A DNA stretch of 64,000 bases, from assembly GCF_001427125.1 (NCBI RefSeq), contig NZ_LMGK01000004.1, positions 241,901-305,900 on the forward strand, given 5' to 3'. A program made the position numbers and the translations under genes. This DNA comes from Pseudomonas sp. Root562. GTDB lineage: Bacteria; Pseudomonadota; Gammaproteobacteria; Pseudomonadales; Pseudomonadaceae. Below, piece by piece: positions 47,171 to 55,770 of this stretch; within the stretch, counting starts at the first letter, position 1, and each line of letters begins with the position of its first letter. Below the pieces are notes generated by a model, which was given only the letters and a program-made list of their open reading frames with translations, was not told the DNA's origin and made no database searches.

Positions 47171-47535
47171 TTAGCGCAAAAAACCAAACACAAACCGGAC
47201 ACCAATTTCAAGCGCTTTTCTTGCCACTGTCCGGTTGAACCAAACGTATTTTCGAAAGACCAAACCGCGCGTGCGGATGGCTACTGTATTTCGGCCCGAT
47301 GGGGTGAAAACGGTACGGGTGTTGCAGTCCTGAACTGTCACCTCAAAGGACCCCGGTCTTGCGCCCAAGGCGTGAGACCAAAGACTTCGGCATGGAAGCG
47401 GCGCCCAATAGCCCCCTTCCTGATCTGTCCCGAAGTTGGTATGCCCGGCACTCGCCGGTTGTAGTGCTTCAGGACGGAACGGTGGGCACTGTGATGGTGC
47501 CCAAACAAACATAGAGAATGTGGAGACAACCCCCC
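47171..47535 (+). ncRNA. structured leader of nrdA
   Basis: If transcription starts just after the NrdR-overlapped promoter, nrdA has a leader of about 390 nt. It contains an inverted repeat AACCGGACA/TGTCCGGTT (47193-47236), an 11-bp hairpin GGTCTTGCGCC/GGCGTGAGACC (47355-47379) and GGGCAC/GTGCCC (47484-47502), plus CCTGA/TCAGG and GCACT/AGTGC pairings between the last two. No coding frame in it looks real. Confidence 0.45.
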
Positions 47536-50430
47536 ATGCAAACCGACACAACTCGCGAGAACCCGCAGGGCACCTTGCCGCAGGCTACAGATTCGAATCA
47601 GGATCTGTCCGCCACCGCGCCTGGCCAACTGCGCGTGATCAAGCGTAACGGCACTGTCGTTCCTTATACCGATGACAAGATCACCGTCGCCATCACCAAA
47701 GCGTTTCTCGCAGTTGAAGGCGGCACCGCTGCTGCTTCGTCGCGAATCCACGACACCGTGGCCCGCCTGACCGAACAGGTCACCGCCACCTTCAAGCGTC
47801 GCATGCCATCGGGCGGCACCATCCACATCGAAGAAATCCAGGACCAGGTTGAACTGGCCCTGATGCGCGCCGGCGAGCAGAAAGTCGCGCGCGACTACGT
47901 GATCTACCGTGACGCGCGCTCCAAGGAACGCGCTGCGCATGCCCCGGTCGAAGAAGCCGTCAACGCTCACCCGTCGATCCGCATCACCCGCGCCGACGGT
48001 ACTTTCGCACCGCTGGACATGGGCCGCCTGAACACCATCGTCACCGAAGCGTGCGAAGGCCTGGAAGAAGTCGACGGCGACCTGATCCAGCGCGAAACCC
48101 TGAAAAACCTGTACGACGGCGTAGCTCTGACCGACGTCAACACCGCACTGGTGATGACCGCCCGTACCCTGGTCGAGCGTGAGCCGAACTACTCCTTCGT
48201 GACCGCCCGCCTGCTGATGGACACCCTGCGTGCCGAAGGCCTGGGCTTCCTCGGTGTTGCCGACAGCGCCACCCACCACGAGATGGCCGACCTGTACGCC
48301 AAGGCCCTGCCGGCCTACATCGCCAAGGGTATCGAATTCGAATTGCTGAACCCGGTCCTGGCCTCCTTCGACCTGGAAAAACTCGGCAAGGCCATCAACC
48401 ACGAGCGCGACCAGCAGTTCACCTACCTGGGCCTGCAAACCCTGTACGACCGTTACTTCATCCACAAGGATGGCGTGCGTTTCGAACTGCCGCAGATCTT
48501 CTTCATGCGCGTGGCCATGGGCCTGGCGATCGAAGAGAAGCACAAAGAAGACCGTGCGATCGAGTTCTACAACCTGCTGTCGTCCTTCGACTACATGTCG
48601 TCGACGCCGACCCTGTTCAACGCCGGCACCCTGCGTCCACAGCTGTCGAGCTGCTACCTGACCACCGTGCCGGATGACCTGTCGGGCATCTACCACGCGA
48701 TCCACGACAACGCCATGCTGTCGAAATTCGCTGGCGGCCTGGGCAACGACTGGACGCCGGTTCGCGCGCTGGGTTCGTACATCAAGGGCACCAACGGCAA
48801 ATCCCAAGGCGTCGTGCCGTTCCTCAAAGTGGTGAACGACACCGCCGTCGCCGTTAACCAGGGTGGCAAGCGCAAAGGCGCTGTCTGTGCCTACCTGGAA
48901 ACCTGGCACATGGACATCGAAGAGTTCATCGAGCTGCGCAAGAACACCGGTGATGACCGTCGTCGTACCCACGACATGAACACCGCCAACTGGATCCCTG
49001 ACCTGTTCATGAAGCGTGTCTTCGATGACGGCAAGTGGACCCTGTTCTCGCCATCCGAAGTACCGGACCTGCACGACCTGACCGGCAAGGCTTTCGAAGA
49101 GCGTTACGAGTACTACGAAGCCCTGACCGAGTACCCGGGCAAGGTCAAGCTGTTCAAGACCATCCAGGCCAAAGACCTGTGGCGCAAAATGCTGTCCATG
49201 CTGTTTGAAACCGGCCACCCATGGCTGACCTTCAAAGACCCGTGCAACCTGCGCAGCCCGCAGCAGCACGTCGGCGTGGTCCACAGCTCGAACCTGTGCA
49301 CCGAGATCACCTTGAACACCAACAAGGACGAGATCGCCGTTTGCAACCTGGGCTCGATCAACCTGCCGAACCACATCGTGGGCGGCAAGCTCGACACCGC
49401 CAAGCTGCAACGTACCGTCAACACCGCCGTGCGCATGCTCGACAACGTGATCGACATCAACTACTACTCGGTGCCGCAAGCGAAGAACTCCAACTTCAAG
49501 CACCGTCCGGTCGGCCTGGGCATCATGGGCTTCCAGGATGCGCTGTACCTGCAGCACATCCCTTACGGCTCCGATGCTGCGGTGCAGTTCGCCGACACGT
49601 CCATGGAAGCTGTCAGCTACTTCGCGATCCAGGCGTCCTGCGACCTGGCCGACGAGCGTGGCGCCTACGAGACGTTCCAGGGTTCGCTGTGGTCCAAGGG
49701 CATCCTGCCGCTGGATTCGCAACAGATCCTGATCGAAGCCCGTGGCCAGAAGTACATCGATGTCGACCTGAAGGAAACCCTGGACTGGGCACCGGTACGT
49801 GCCCGCGTGCAGAAAGGTATCCGTAACTCCAACATCATGGCCATCGCGCCGACCGCGACCATCGCCAACATCACTGGCGTATCGCAGTCGATCGAACCGA
49901 CCTACCAGAACCTCTATGTGAAATCGAACCTGTCGGGCGAATTCACCGTGATCAACCCGTACCTGGTTCGCGACCTCAAGGCTCGCGGTCTGTGGGACTC
50001 GGTCATGATCAACGACCTGAAGTACTACGACGGTTCGGTTCAGCAGATCGAGCGCATCCCGCAAGAACTCAAAGAGCTCTACGCGACCGCGTTCGAAGTG
50101 GACACCAAGTGGATCGTCGACGCGGCCAGCCGTCGTCAGAAGTGGATCGACCAGGCTCAGTCGCTGAACCTGTACATCGCCGGCGCTTCGGGCAAGAAGC
50201 TGGACGTGACCTACCGCATGGCTTGGTACCGTGGCCTGAAAACCACTTACTACCTCCGTGCCCTGGCCGCGACCAGCACCGAGAAGTCGACCATCAACAC
50301 CGGCAAGCTGAACGCTGTTTCCAGCGGCGGCAACCACGGTGACGACTCGGTCCTGGCAGCGCCTGCCGGTCCTGCTCCAGTACCGAAGGCTTGCGCCATC
50401 GACGAGCCGGATTGCGAAGCTTGCCAATAA
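47536..50430 (+). CDS. nrdA: ribonucleoside-diphosphate reductase class Ia, alpha subunit
   Basis: A 964-residue large subunit of aerobic ribonucleotide reductase. An N-terminal ATP-cone (LRVIKRNGTVVPYTDDKITVAITKAF) is followed by a second cone-like segment from about residue 150, as in Pseudomonas NrdA. The active-site region has SSCYLTTVPDD, NLCTEI with NLGSINLP, and PTATIANITG near the end; the C-terminus EPDCEACQ carries the redox cysteine pair. GTGGAG precedes the ATG. The nrdB gene is not next to it within the window; a terminator follows directly. Confidence 0.97.
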   Translation: MQTDTTRENPQGTLPQATDSNQDLSATAPGQLRVIKRNGTVVPYTDDKITVAITKAFLAVEGGTAAASSRIHDTVARLTEQVTATFKRRMPSGGTIHIEEIQDQVELALMRAGEQKVARDYVIYRDARSKERAAHAPVEEAVNAHPSIRITRADGTFAPLDMGRLNTIVTEACEGLEEVDGDLIQRETLKNLYDGVALTDVNTALVMTARTLVEREPNYSFVTARLLMDTLRAEGLGFLGVADSATHHEMADLYAKALPAYIAKGIEFELLNPVLASFDLEKLGKAINHERDQQFTYLGLQTLYDRYFIHKDGVRFELPQIFFMRVAMGLAIEEKHKEDRAIEFYNLLSSFDYMSSTPTLFNAGTLRPQLSSCYLTTVPDDLSGIYHAIHDNAMLSKFAGGLGNDWTPVRALGSYIKGTNGKSQGVVPFLKVVNDTAVAVNQGGKRKGAVCAYLETWHMDIEEFIELRKNTGDDRRRTHDMNTANWIPDLFMKRVFDDGKWTLFSPSEVPDLHDLTGKAFEERYEYYEALTEYPGKVKLFKTIQAKDLWRKMLSMLFETGHPWLTFKDPCNLRSPQQHVGVVHSSNLCTEITLNTNKDEIAVCNLGSINLPNHIVGGKLDTAKLQRTVNTAVRMLDNVIDINYYSVPQAKNSNFKHRPVGLGIMGFQDALYLQHIPYGSDAAVQFADTSMEAVSYFAIQASCDLADERGAYETFQGSLWSKGILPLDSQQILIEARGQKYIDVDLKETLDWAPVRARVQKGIRNSNIMAIAPTATIANITGVSQSIEPTYQNLYVKSNLSGEFTVINPYLVRDLKARGLWDSVMINDLKYYDGSVQQIERIPQELKELYATAFEVDTKWIVDAASRRQKWIDQAQSLNLYIAGASGKKLDVTYRMAWYRGLKTTYYLRALAATSTEKSTINTGKLNAVSSGGNHGDDSVLAAPAGPAPVPKACAIDEPDCEACQ

Positions 50431-50464
50431 GCTGAGCCGGTAGGCGTCGAAAGACGCTTATCCG

Positions 50465-50504
50465 AACCCCCGACAGGCCTCTGGCTTGCCGGGGGTTTTC
50501 TTTT
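50465..50504 (+). terminator. terminator after nrdA
   Basis: Stem ACCCCCG / CGGGGGT with a 17-base loop, followed by TTTTCTTTT. Confidence 0.85.
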
Positions 50505-50510
50505 GCCCCT

Positions 50511-50603
50511 CTGCAGGAGCAAAGCTTGCTCGCGATGGCCACTTCACGATTCGTCTGGATTACCGTGTAATCGTTCATCGCGAGCAAGCTTCGCTCCTAC
50601 AGG
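50511..50603. repeat. REPIN (GCTTGCTCGCGAT class)
   Basis: GGAGCAAAGCTTGCTCGCGA and its complement face each other about 38 bp apart between convergent nrdA and flgE. Confidence 0.88.
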
Positions 50604-50616
50604 TCTGCGACACCCA

Positions 50617-50641
50617 CAAAAAAGCCCCTCTTGCGAGGGGC
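50617..50641 (-). terminator. terminator after flgE
   Basis: Stem GCCCCTC / GAGGGGC with TTGC loop; on the minus strand it is followed by a T run (A run at 50617-50623). It closes the flgBCDE operon. Confidence 0.9.
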
Positions 50642-50671
50642 TCTTCGTACAGCGTTACAACTCAACCAACA

Positions 50672-51988
50672 TCAAGTCATCTGAATGATGGTCTGCATGA
50701 TAGTGCTCTGGGTCGAGATGGTCTTGGCGTTCGCCTGGTAGTTACTCTGCGCCTTGATCAGTTCGACCAGTTCGTTGGTCACGTTGACGTTCGACTCTTC
50801 CAGGGAGTTGGAATGAATTTCCCCCAGGCTGCCGGTCTGCGGCGCGTCGTAGCCTGGCTGACCCGAGGCGAAAGTTTCCTTCCAGCTGGTACCGCCCACT
50901 GGCTGCAGGCCTTGCTCATTGGTGAAGCTGGCCAAAGCCAGTTGACCGATCGGCTTGGTCTGGTAGTTGCTGAAGTTGGCCAGCATGACACCGCTGCCGT
51001 CGATGGTCAGGTTGGTGATCTGGCCAGTGGCGTAACCATTTTGCGCAGGAATGGAGCGAGCGCTGTCGGCATTGAATTGCGTGGTATTGGTCATGGTGAC
51101 CGTCACACCCGCCGGGTCAGAGGCTGCGCCGTTGGCTGCCCAAACGCCATTGGTGACTTTGCCCGGAACCCACCCGGTGATTTTCAGATCAGGGCTGACG
51201 ACGGGAGGTGTGCCCGGCGTGGTGACCGAAACCAGCTTGCCACTCGTGTCAAACGCCATGGTCGAAGGGACCGGACGCGAAGCGGCGTTCATTGGATCGC
51301 TGCCATTGGGGTTACGACCATCGATCAAGGTATAGACGTCCCAGGTGTTGGGTCCCGTCTTGACCATGTATTGGTCCATCTGGTGCGTGTTGCCCTGCGT
51401 ATCGAAAATCTGGGTGCTGAATTGCTTGTTGAAAGCGGTTCCCGGCTTGCTCGGGTCAAACGGATTGGCCACCGTGTCGATCACATCGGACTTGGAGTCC
51501 AGGTTGATCGTCGACGAAACGGTGGTGGTAGTTTTCGGCGCCAGGTTCGATGTGTCGATGCGCAGGTCAGTCAGCACGCCATTGATGATCTTGCCGTTGG
51601 CGTCCACGCCATAACCTTGCAGGCGAGCAGTGCCGTCGGTGTTGGTGACGTAGCCTTCCTTGTCGACCTTGAACGTACCGGCACGGGTGTAGGACAGCGA
51701 GCCGTTGTCGTTGAGCACAAAGAAGCCCGAGCCGTTGATGCCCATGTCCAGCACGTTGCCGGTGTTGTTGATGTCACCCTGGGTGAACTGCTGGGAGACG
51801 TTGGCCAGGCGCACACCGCTGCCGGTGGTCTTGGTGCCTGTACCCAGCCGGGTGGCGGAGTACACATCTTCGAATTCCGCACGGGACGATTTGAAGCCGA
51901 CGGTGGCAACGTTGGCGATGTTGTTGCCGGTCACGTCCAGTTGTTTGTTGGCGGCATAGAGACCGCTAAGGCCGATGTTAAAAGACAT
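50672..51988 (-). CDS. flgE: flagellar hook protein FlgE
   Basis: A 438-residue hook subunit. The N-terminal rod/hook motif (FNIGLSGLYAANKQLDVTGNNIANVATVGFKSSR) and the C-terminal NVTNELVELIKAQSNYQANAKTISTQSTIMQTIIQM form the coiled-coil core; the middle is the variable exposed domain. Length is ordinary for fluorescent pseudomonads. It is the last gene of the flgBCDE series; flgF does not follow, because a terminator and convergent nrdA lie next. Confidence 0.96.
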   Translation of the reverse strand: MSFNIGLSGLYAANKQLDVTGNNIANVATVGFKSSRAEFEDVYSATRLGTGTKTTGSGVRLANVSQQFTQGDINNTGNVLDMGINGSGFFVLNDNGSLSYTRAGTFKVDKEGYVTNTDGTARLQGYGVDANGKIINGVLTDLRIDTSNLAPKTTTTVSSTINLDSKSDVIDTVANPFDPSKPGTAFNKQFSTQIFDTQGNTHQMDQYMVKTGPNTWDVYTLIDGRNPNGSDPMNAASRPVPSTMAFDTSGKLVSVTTPGTPPVVSPDLKITGWVPGKVTNGVWAANGAASDPAGVTVTMTNTTQFNADSARSIPAQNGYATGQITNLTIDGSGVMLANFSNYQTKPIGQLALASFTNEQGLQPVGGTSWKETFASGQPGYDAPQTGSLGEIHSNSLEESNVNVTNELVELIKAQSNYQANAKTISTQSTIMQTIIQMT

Positions 51989-52019
51989 GTTCCACTCCTT
52001 TGTGCCGGGTTAGTCGGCT

Positions 52020-52742
52020 CTATATACCAATGGTTTGCACTTTGGACAGGGCGACACTGCCCAGCCCGGCCAGATTGAGCATCAACTCACCGCCGGTCTG
52101 GCTGATGGTCACGCTGTTGACGGTCGCCGGCAGGTTGGTGATCAGCGCAACGCTCTGATCATCGATGGTGGTTGTCGCACCGAAGGTGTAGGTACCCGCT
52201 GGCGCCACGTTGCCGGCATCATCCTTGCCATCCCAGGTGAAGCTGGCATTGCCCGCGTTCTGGTCAGCCAAGGTAATGGTGCGAATGACTTTGCCGTCCT
52301 TGTCGGTAACCTTCACCTCGGCTTGCGCCACCGACTGCGGCAGGACGACCGAACCGGTCATGCCTTTGGTGGTGTCGACCACCGCCTTGTCGCCCGGCGC
52401 GATGACCGAACGGCCGACCAGGGAGGACGCCTGCAATGCCTGGGACGAACCGAAAGTGCCGGCAATGCCGCTCACGGTATCGTTGAGTGTGGTGATGCCT
52501 TCCAGGCTGCTGAACTGCGCCAGTTGTGCAACGAACTCGCCATTGCCCTGCGGCTCCAGCGGGTTCTGGTTTTTCAGCTGAGTCACCAGCAGTTGCAGGA
52601 ACGCATCCTTGCCCAGGGCCTTTTTACCGGTGGCACTATTGGCCGCCGACGCCAGGGCATCAGTGTCCTTGTTGGTCTTGATCGAGGAGTTGGCCAGGAT
52701 GTCGTTGAGTGACAAACCACCGGTGGAATCGGAAACACTCAT
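52020..52742 (-). CDS. flgD: flagellar hook assembly scaffold FlgD
   Basis: A 240-residue hook cap protein. The N-terminal region ends DAFLQLLVTQLKNQNPLEPQGNGEFVAQLAQFSSLEGI, the family signature; the C-terminal half has FLG-Ig and Tudor-like strands (FTWDGKDDAGNVAPAGTYTF). FlgD caps the growing hook and is absent from the final structure. It lies between flgC (15 bp) and flgE (31 bp). Confidence 0.95.
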   Translation of the reverse strand: MSVSDSTGGLSLNDILANSSIKTNKDTDALASAANSATGKKALGKDAFLQLLVTQLKNQNPLEPQGNGEFVAQLAQFSSLEGITTLNDTVSGIAGTFGSSQALQASSLVGRSVIAPGDKAVVDTTKGMTGSVVLPQSVAQAEVKVTDKDGKVIRTITLADQNAGNASFTWDGKDDAGNVAPAGTYTFGATTTIDDQSVALITNLPATVNSVTISQTGGELMLNLAGLGSVALSKVQTIGI

Positions 52743-52757
52743 CTGAGTCGCCCCTTA

Positions 52758-53201
52758 TCACTGACCGAGGGTCAGGACTTTCTGCATCATGGTTTTGGCG
52801 GTGTTCATCATTTCAGCGTTGGTCTGGAACGAACGGCTAGCGGAAATCATGTCGGCCATTTCTTCCACCACGTTGACGTTCGGGTAATAGACGTAACCCT
52901 TGGCGTCGGCGGCCGGATGATTCGGCTCGTAGCGCGCCTCGAGGTTGCTCTGGTCCTCGACCACACCCAGCACCTGAACGCCTTGACCGGCGGCGTCCTG
53001 ATTCTGGAACAGCGAATCGCTGCCGCCGCTCTGGCCGCCCTGGAACATGGTGGCGAACACCGGATGACGCGCACGGTAGGTCTGGTCGATGCTCGATGAA
53101 ACCGTTTCGGCGTTGGCGATGTTCGAAGCGACGGTGTTCAAGCGAGTGGTCTGGGCACTCATGCCGCTACCGGCAATGTTGAAAACACTGGATAGAGACA
53201 T
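52758..53201 (-). CDS. flgC: flagellar basal-body rod protein FlgC
   Basis: A 147-residue proximal rod subunit with N-terminal FNIAGSGMSAQTTRLNTVASNIANAETV and C-terminal NVNVVEEMADMISASRSFQTNAEMMNTAKTMMQKVLTLGQ motifs. It is three bases after flgB and is made in the same operon. Confidence 0.96.
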   Translation of the reverse strand: MSLSSVFNIAGSGMSAQTTRLNTVASNIANAETVSSSIDQTYRARHPVFATMFQGGQSGGSDSLFQNQDAAGQGVQVLGVVEDQSNLEARYEPNHPAADAKGYVYYPNVNVVEEMADMISASRSFQTNAEMMNTAKTMMQKVLTLGQ

Positions 53202-53204
53202 GGC

Positions 53205-53612
53205 TTATTCTCCGCGCAGGGCTGACACCAGCCCTTTGAATTTGCTGTTGAGCAGGGTGAAGCTGGCCTGGAAGTTCACGGAGTTTTCCGCGTAGTTCGA
53301 CTGTTCCAGTTGGGCGTCCACGGTGTTCTGGTCGATCGAAGGTTGCATCGGCGTGCGGTACATCAGCGACTCGTCGCCATTGCCCAGGCCTTCGGCTTCG
53401 ATGTGTCGGCTGTTGGTCATGTTCAAGGCGAATGTGCCGTTCTTGGCTTTATCGTTCTGAGCCTCGAGCACTTTCGAGAATTCCAGATCCCGCGCCTTGT
53501 AGTTCGGGGTGTCGGCGTTGGCGATGTTGTTGGCCAGGACTTCGGCACGCTGCGCGCGGAAGCCCAAAGCCTTTTCATGAATGCCGAGCGCTTTATCGAA
53601 GCTGATGCTCAT
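53205..53612 (-). CDS. flgB: flagellar basal-body rod protein FlgB
   Basis: A 135-residue proximal rod subunit opening MSISFDKALGIHEKALGFRAQRAEVLANNIANADTPNYKARDLEF, the FlgB signature, and ending in the helical ASFTLLNSKFKGLVSALRGE. The start at 53612 with GAAGG upstream is the family start; the reading from 53825 crosses the promoter. It is the first gene of the flgBCDE operon behind a sigma-54 promoter. Confidence 0.95.
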   Translation of the reverse strand: MSISFDKALGIHEKALGFRAQRAEVLANNIANADTPNYKARDLEFSKVLEAQNDKAKNGTFALNMTNSRHIEAEGLGNGDESLMYRTPMQPSIDQNTVDAQLEQSNYAENSVNFQASFTLLNSKFKGLVSALRGE

Positions 53613-53656
53613 GTCGGGAAACCTTCGGGTGACCTGATTTTTCGTAGGATGGACAT

Positions 53657-53672
53657 AGCAAGCGTCATGCCA
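53657..53672 (-). promoter_or_regulatory. sigma-54 promoter of flgBCDE
   Basis: On the minus strand TGGCATGACGCTTGCT has the -24 GG and -12 GC ten bases apart and six of seven matches in the -24 box. Transcription would start near 53646, 33 bases before flgB. FleQ/FleR-dependent sigma-54 transcription of this operon is known in P. aeruginosa. Confidence 0.82.
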
Positions 53673-53675
53673 ATT

Positions 53676-53702
53676 AAAAAAAGCCCGTAAACCGGGGCTT
53701 TG
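53676..53702 (-). terminator. terminator upstream of the flgB promoter
   Basis: AAGCCC / GGGCTT stem with a run of T on the minus strand, directly upstream of the sigma-54 promoter. It would insulate flgB from cheR transcripts. Confidence 0.65.
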
Positions 53703-53725
53703 CGCGCAGTGGCAAAGCGGCAATG

Positions 53726-53771
53726 CCAGAAAAGCGGCAACCGGTTTCCGCTGAATGCCGCTTTTCTGCCG
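53726..53771. repeat. inverted repeat upstream of the flgB promoter
   Basis: CAGAAAAGCGGCA (53728-53740) and its exact complement TGCCGCTTTTCTG (about 53756-53768) lie 16 bases apart, 55-100 bp upstream of the -24 box. This is enhancer distance for a sigma-54 activator, though it does not match the known FleQ site. Confidence 0.6.
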
Positions 53772-53825
53772 CTTTCCCCACCGCTCGCTCCTGTTACTGA
53801 GATGACCTTGAGAAGAGACAGGCAT

Positions 53826-53865
53826 AAAAAAAACGGGTAGCCCTGCGGACTCCCGTTTTTTTTTA
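53826..53865 (-). terminator. terminator after cheR
   Basis: ACGGG / CCCGT stem with inner AG/CT pairing and A/T runs on both sides; lies 15 bp after the cheR stop. Confidence 0.85.
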
Positions 53866-53880
53866 CTGACGCCAGGGAAA

Positions 53881-54708
53881 TCATTTCGCCTGGTAAATGA
53901 TCCCCGGGCTGCACTGGACCATCTGGTAATGATCCGGCAATCCGTTCAGCGCCTCGGAAGCACCGAGGAACAGATAGCCGCCCGGCTTCAACGTACTGTG
54001 AATGCGCAACAGGATGTCCTTCTTCACTTCAGCAGAGAAGTAGATCAACACGTTGCGGCAAAACACGATGTCGAACTTGCCCAGGCTTGCGTAGCTGTCC
54101 AGCAGGTTGAACGAGCGAAATTCAACCCGGCTCTTGATCGGCGCCTTGATCACCCAGCGTCCCGGCCCTTTCGGGTCGAAGTATCGCTGCAGCCGCTCAG
54201 GTGAGAGACCGCGACCAATGGCCAGGCTGTCGTACTCGCCGGTCTTGCAGTTGTTGAGCATGGTGCCGGACAGATCGGTAGCAACAATCTGCACGCCCAT
54301 CCTCAATTGGCCCATATTGACCCGCTCGAACTCGTCGATGGACATCGACAGCGAATACGGTTCCTGCCCCGACGAACAGGCTGCCGACCAGATCCGCAGA
54401 CGCTGGCCCGGACTGGCCTTGATCGCCTCGGGCAGCACCTTGTTCTTCAACACCTCAAACGGATAGGTGTCACGAAACCACAGGGTTTCGTTGGTGGTCA
54501 TGGCGTCCACAACCTGTTCGCGCAAACCGCTGCGCGGCTGGGTCTGCATGCGCTGAACAAGCTCACCCAACGACTTGATGCCCTGCTGCTCCATCAGTTT
54601 GTTGAGACGGCTCGAGACCAGGTACTGCTTGTTTTCACCGAGCAAAATGCCACAGGCTTTTTCCAGGAATACCCGGAACTGTTCGAAATCCAAATTACCC
54701 GTAGACAA
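53881..54708 (-). CDS. cheR: chemotaxis methyltransferase CheR
   Basis: A 275-residue SAM-dependent glutamate methyltransferase for chemoreceptors. The N-terminal domain opens STGNLDFEQFRVFLEKACGILLGENKQYLVSSRL; the catalytic domain has TTNETLWFRD, RIWSAACSSGQEPYSLSM (SAM loop) and FDIVFCRNVLIYF. Translation starts at a TTG at 54708 preceded by GAGGCGG; this gives the N-terminus of Pseudomonas CheR1. It follows cheV in the same direction. Confidence 0.94.
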   Translation of the reverse strand: MSTGNLDFEQFRVFLEKACGILLGENKQYLVSSRLNKLMEQQGIKSLGELVQRMQTQPRSGLREQVVDAMTTNETLWFRDTYPFEVLKNKVLPEAIKASPGQRLRIWSAACSSGQEPYSLSMSIDEFERVNMGQLRMGVQIVATDLSGTMLNNCKTGEYDSLAIGRGLSPERLQRYFDPKGPGRWVIKAPIKSRVEFRSFNLLDSYASLGKFDIVFCRNVLIYFSAEVKKDILLRIHSTLKPGGYLFLGASEALNGLPDHYQMVQCSPGIIYQAK

Positions 54709-54754
54709 TGCTGCCGCCTCTTAAATCGTGTTGACTGCCGGGGGCCGAACGCCC

Positions 54755-55687
54755 CTAGCTAATGTCTGCTGCTTTGATCCGGTCAACTACCCGGGATGCC
54801 AGGTCATCAGGACGGAACTTGGCCAGAAAGTCATCGGCACCGACTTTCTTGACCATCGCCTGATTGAACACACCCGACAACGAAGTATGCAGGATGATAT
54901 GAAGCTTTTGCATGCGAGGGTCGTTGCGTATCTCGGCCGTCAGCGTGTACCCGTCCATCTCCGGCATCTCGATGTCGGAAATCATCATCAGGAACTCTTC
55001 TTCCGGCTTCTTCCCCTCGTCGGCCAGCTTGCGCAGGTAATCAAGCGCTTGCCGACCGTCGTTCAACGCCACCACTTCCACGCCCACCGTCTGCAGGCAA
55101 CGCGTCACCTGCTTGCGTGCCACCGACGAGTCATCGACCGTCAGCACGCGCAATGAAAGCGCCTTGTGCTGGGTCTCCACATCCACCACGCCGACCGAAA
55201 TCGCTTCCGGTGTCGGTGCCACTTCCGCCAGCACTTTTTCGACGTCGATGATTTCCACCAACTGATTGTCGACCCGCGTCACGGCTGTCAGGTAGTGATC
55301 GCGCCCCGTCCCCTTGGGTGGCGGATGAATCTCCTCCCAGTTCATGTTGACGATGCGTTCCACCGATCGCACCAGGAAGCCCTGGGTCTTGGTGTTGTAC
55401 TCCGTGATGATCACGAAGGGATTGTTCTTGTCCTTCAAAGCACCGGAGCCGGTCGCCATTGCCAGATCGAGGATCGGAATGGTCGCCCCCCGAATATTTG
55501 CCACACCGCACACGACAGGACTGGATTTAGGCATCAGCGTCAGTTGGGGGCATTGCAGCACCTCCCGAACCTTGAACACGTTGATCCCGTACAGCTGCTG
55601 GCCGTCGAGACGGAACAACAACAGCTCAAGGCGATTCTGCCCCACCAGTTGCGTGCGCTGGTTCACCGAATCCATTACACCAGCCAT
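54755..55687 (-). CDS. cheV: chemotaxis coupling/receiver protein CheV
   Basis: A 310-residue protein with an N-terminal CheW domain (LELLLFRLDGQQLYGINVFKVREVL, VCGVANIRGATIPILDL) and a C-terminal receiver with phosphoacceptor in MMISDIEMPEMDGY and Lys in FLAKFRPDDL. CheV links receptors to CheA and may act in adaptation as a phosphate sink. It precedes cheR and is divergent from flgA. Confidence 0.95.
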   Translation of the reverse strand: MAGVMDSVNQRTQLVGQNRLELLLFRLDGQQLYGINVFKVREVLQCPQLTLMPKSSPVVCGVANIRGATIPILDLAMATGSGALKDKNNPFVIITEYNTKTQGFLVRSVERIVNMNWEEIHPPPKGTGRDHYLTAVTRVDNQLVEIIDVEKVLAEVAPTPEAISVGVVDVETQHKALSLRVLTVDDSSVARKQVTRCLQTVGVEVVALNDGRQALDYLRKLADEGKKPEEEFLMMISDIEMPEMDGYTLTAEIRNDPRMQKLHIILHTSLSGVFNQAMVKKVGADDFLAKFRPDDLASRVVDRIKAADIS

Positions 55688-55743
55688 GCCCAGACTCCTA
55701 CACCAACGCTAAGTGTTGTTGCGACGCACATTCATCTCTAAAC

Positions 55744-55758
55744 GGCACGGCGCTTGCT
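55744..55758 (+). promoter_or_regulatory. sigma-54 promoter of flgA, two bases from the start codon
   Basis: CGGCACGGCGCTTGCT fits the -24/-12 consensus with GG and GC ten bases apart. Counting C55757 as -12 puts +1 at 55769, two bases before the flgA ATG at 55771. Confidence 0.75.
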
Positions 55759-55770
55759 TTTTATCTTTCC

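Noticed and set aside
47338..50427. 1029-residue open frame antisense to nrdA, and similar long antisense frames at 37204-38754, 17276-19309 and 12693-14246
   Set aside because: They run opposite well-supported genes (nrdA, dctA, relA, fabB), arise from GC-rich codon bias and give His/Gln/Val/Arg-rich proteins without domains.
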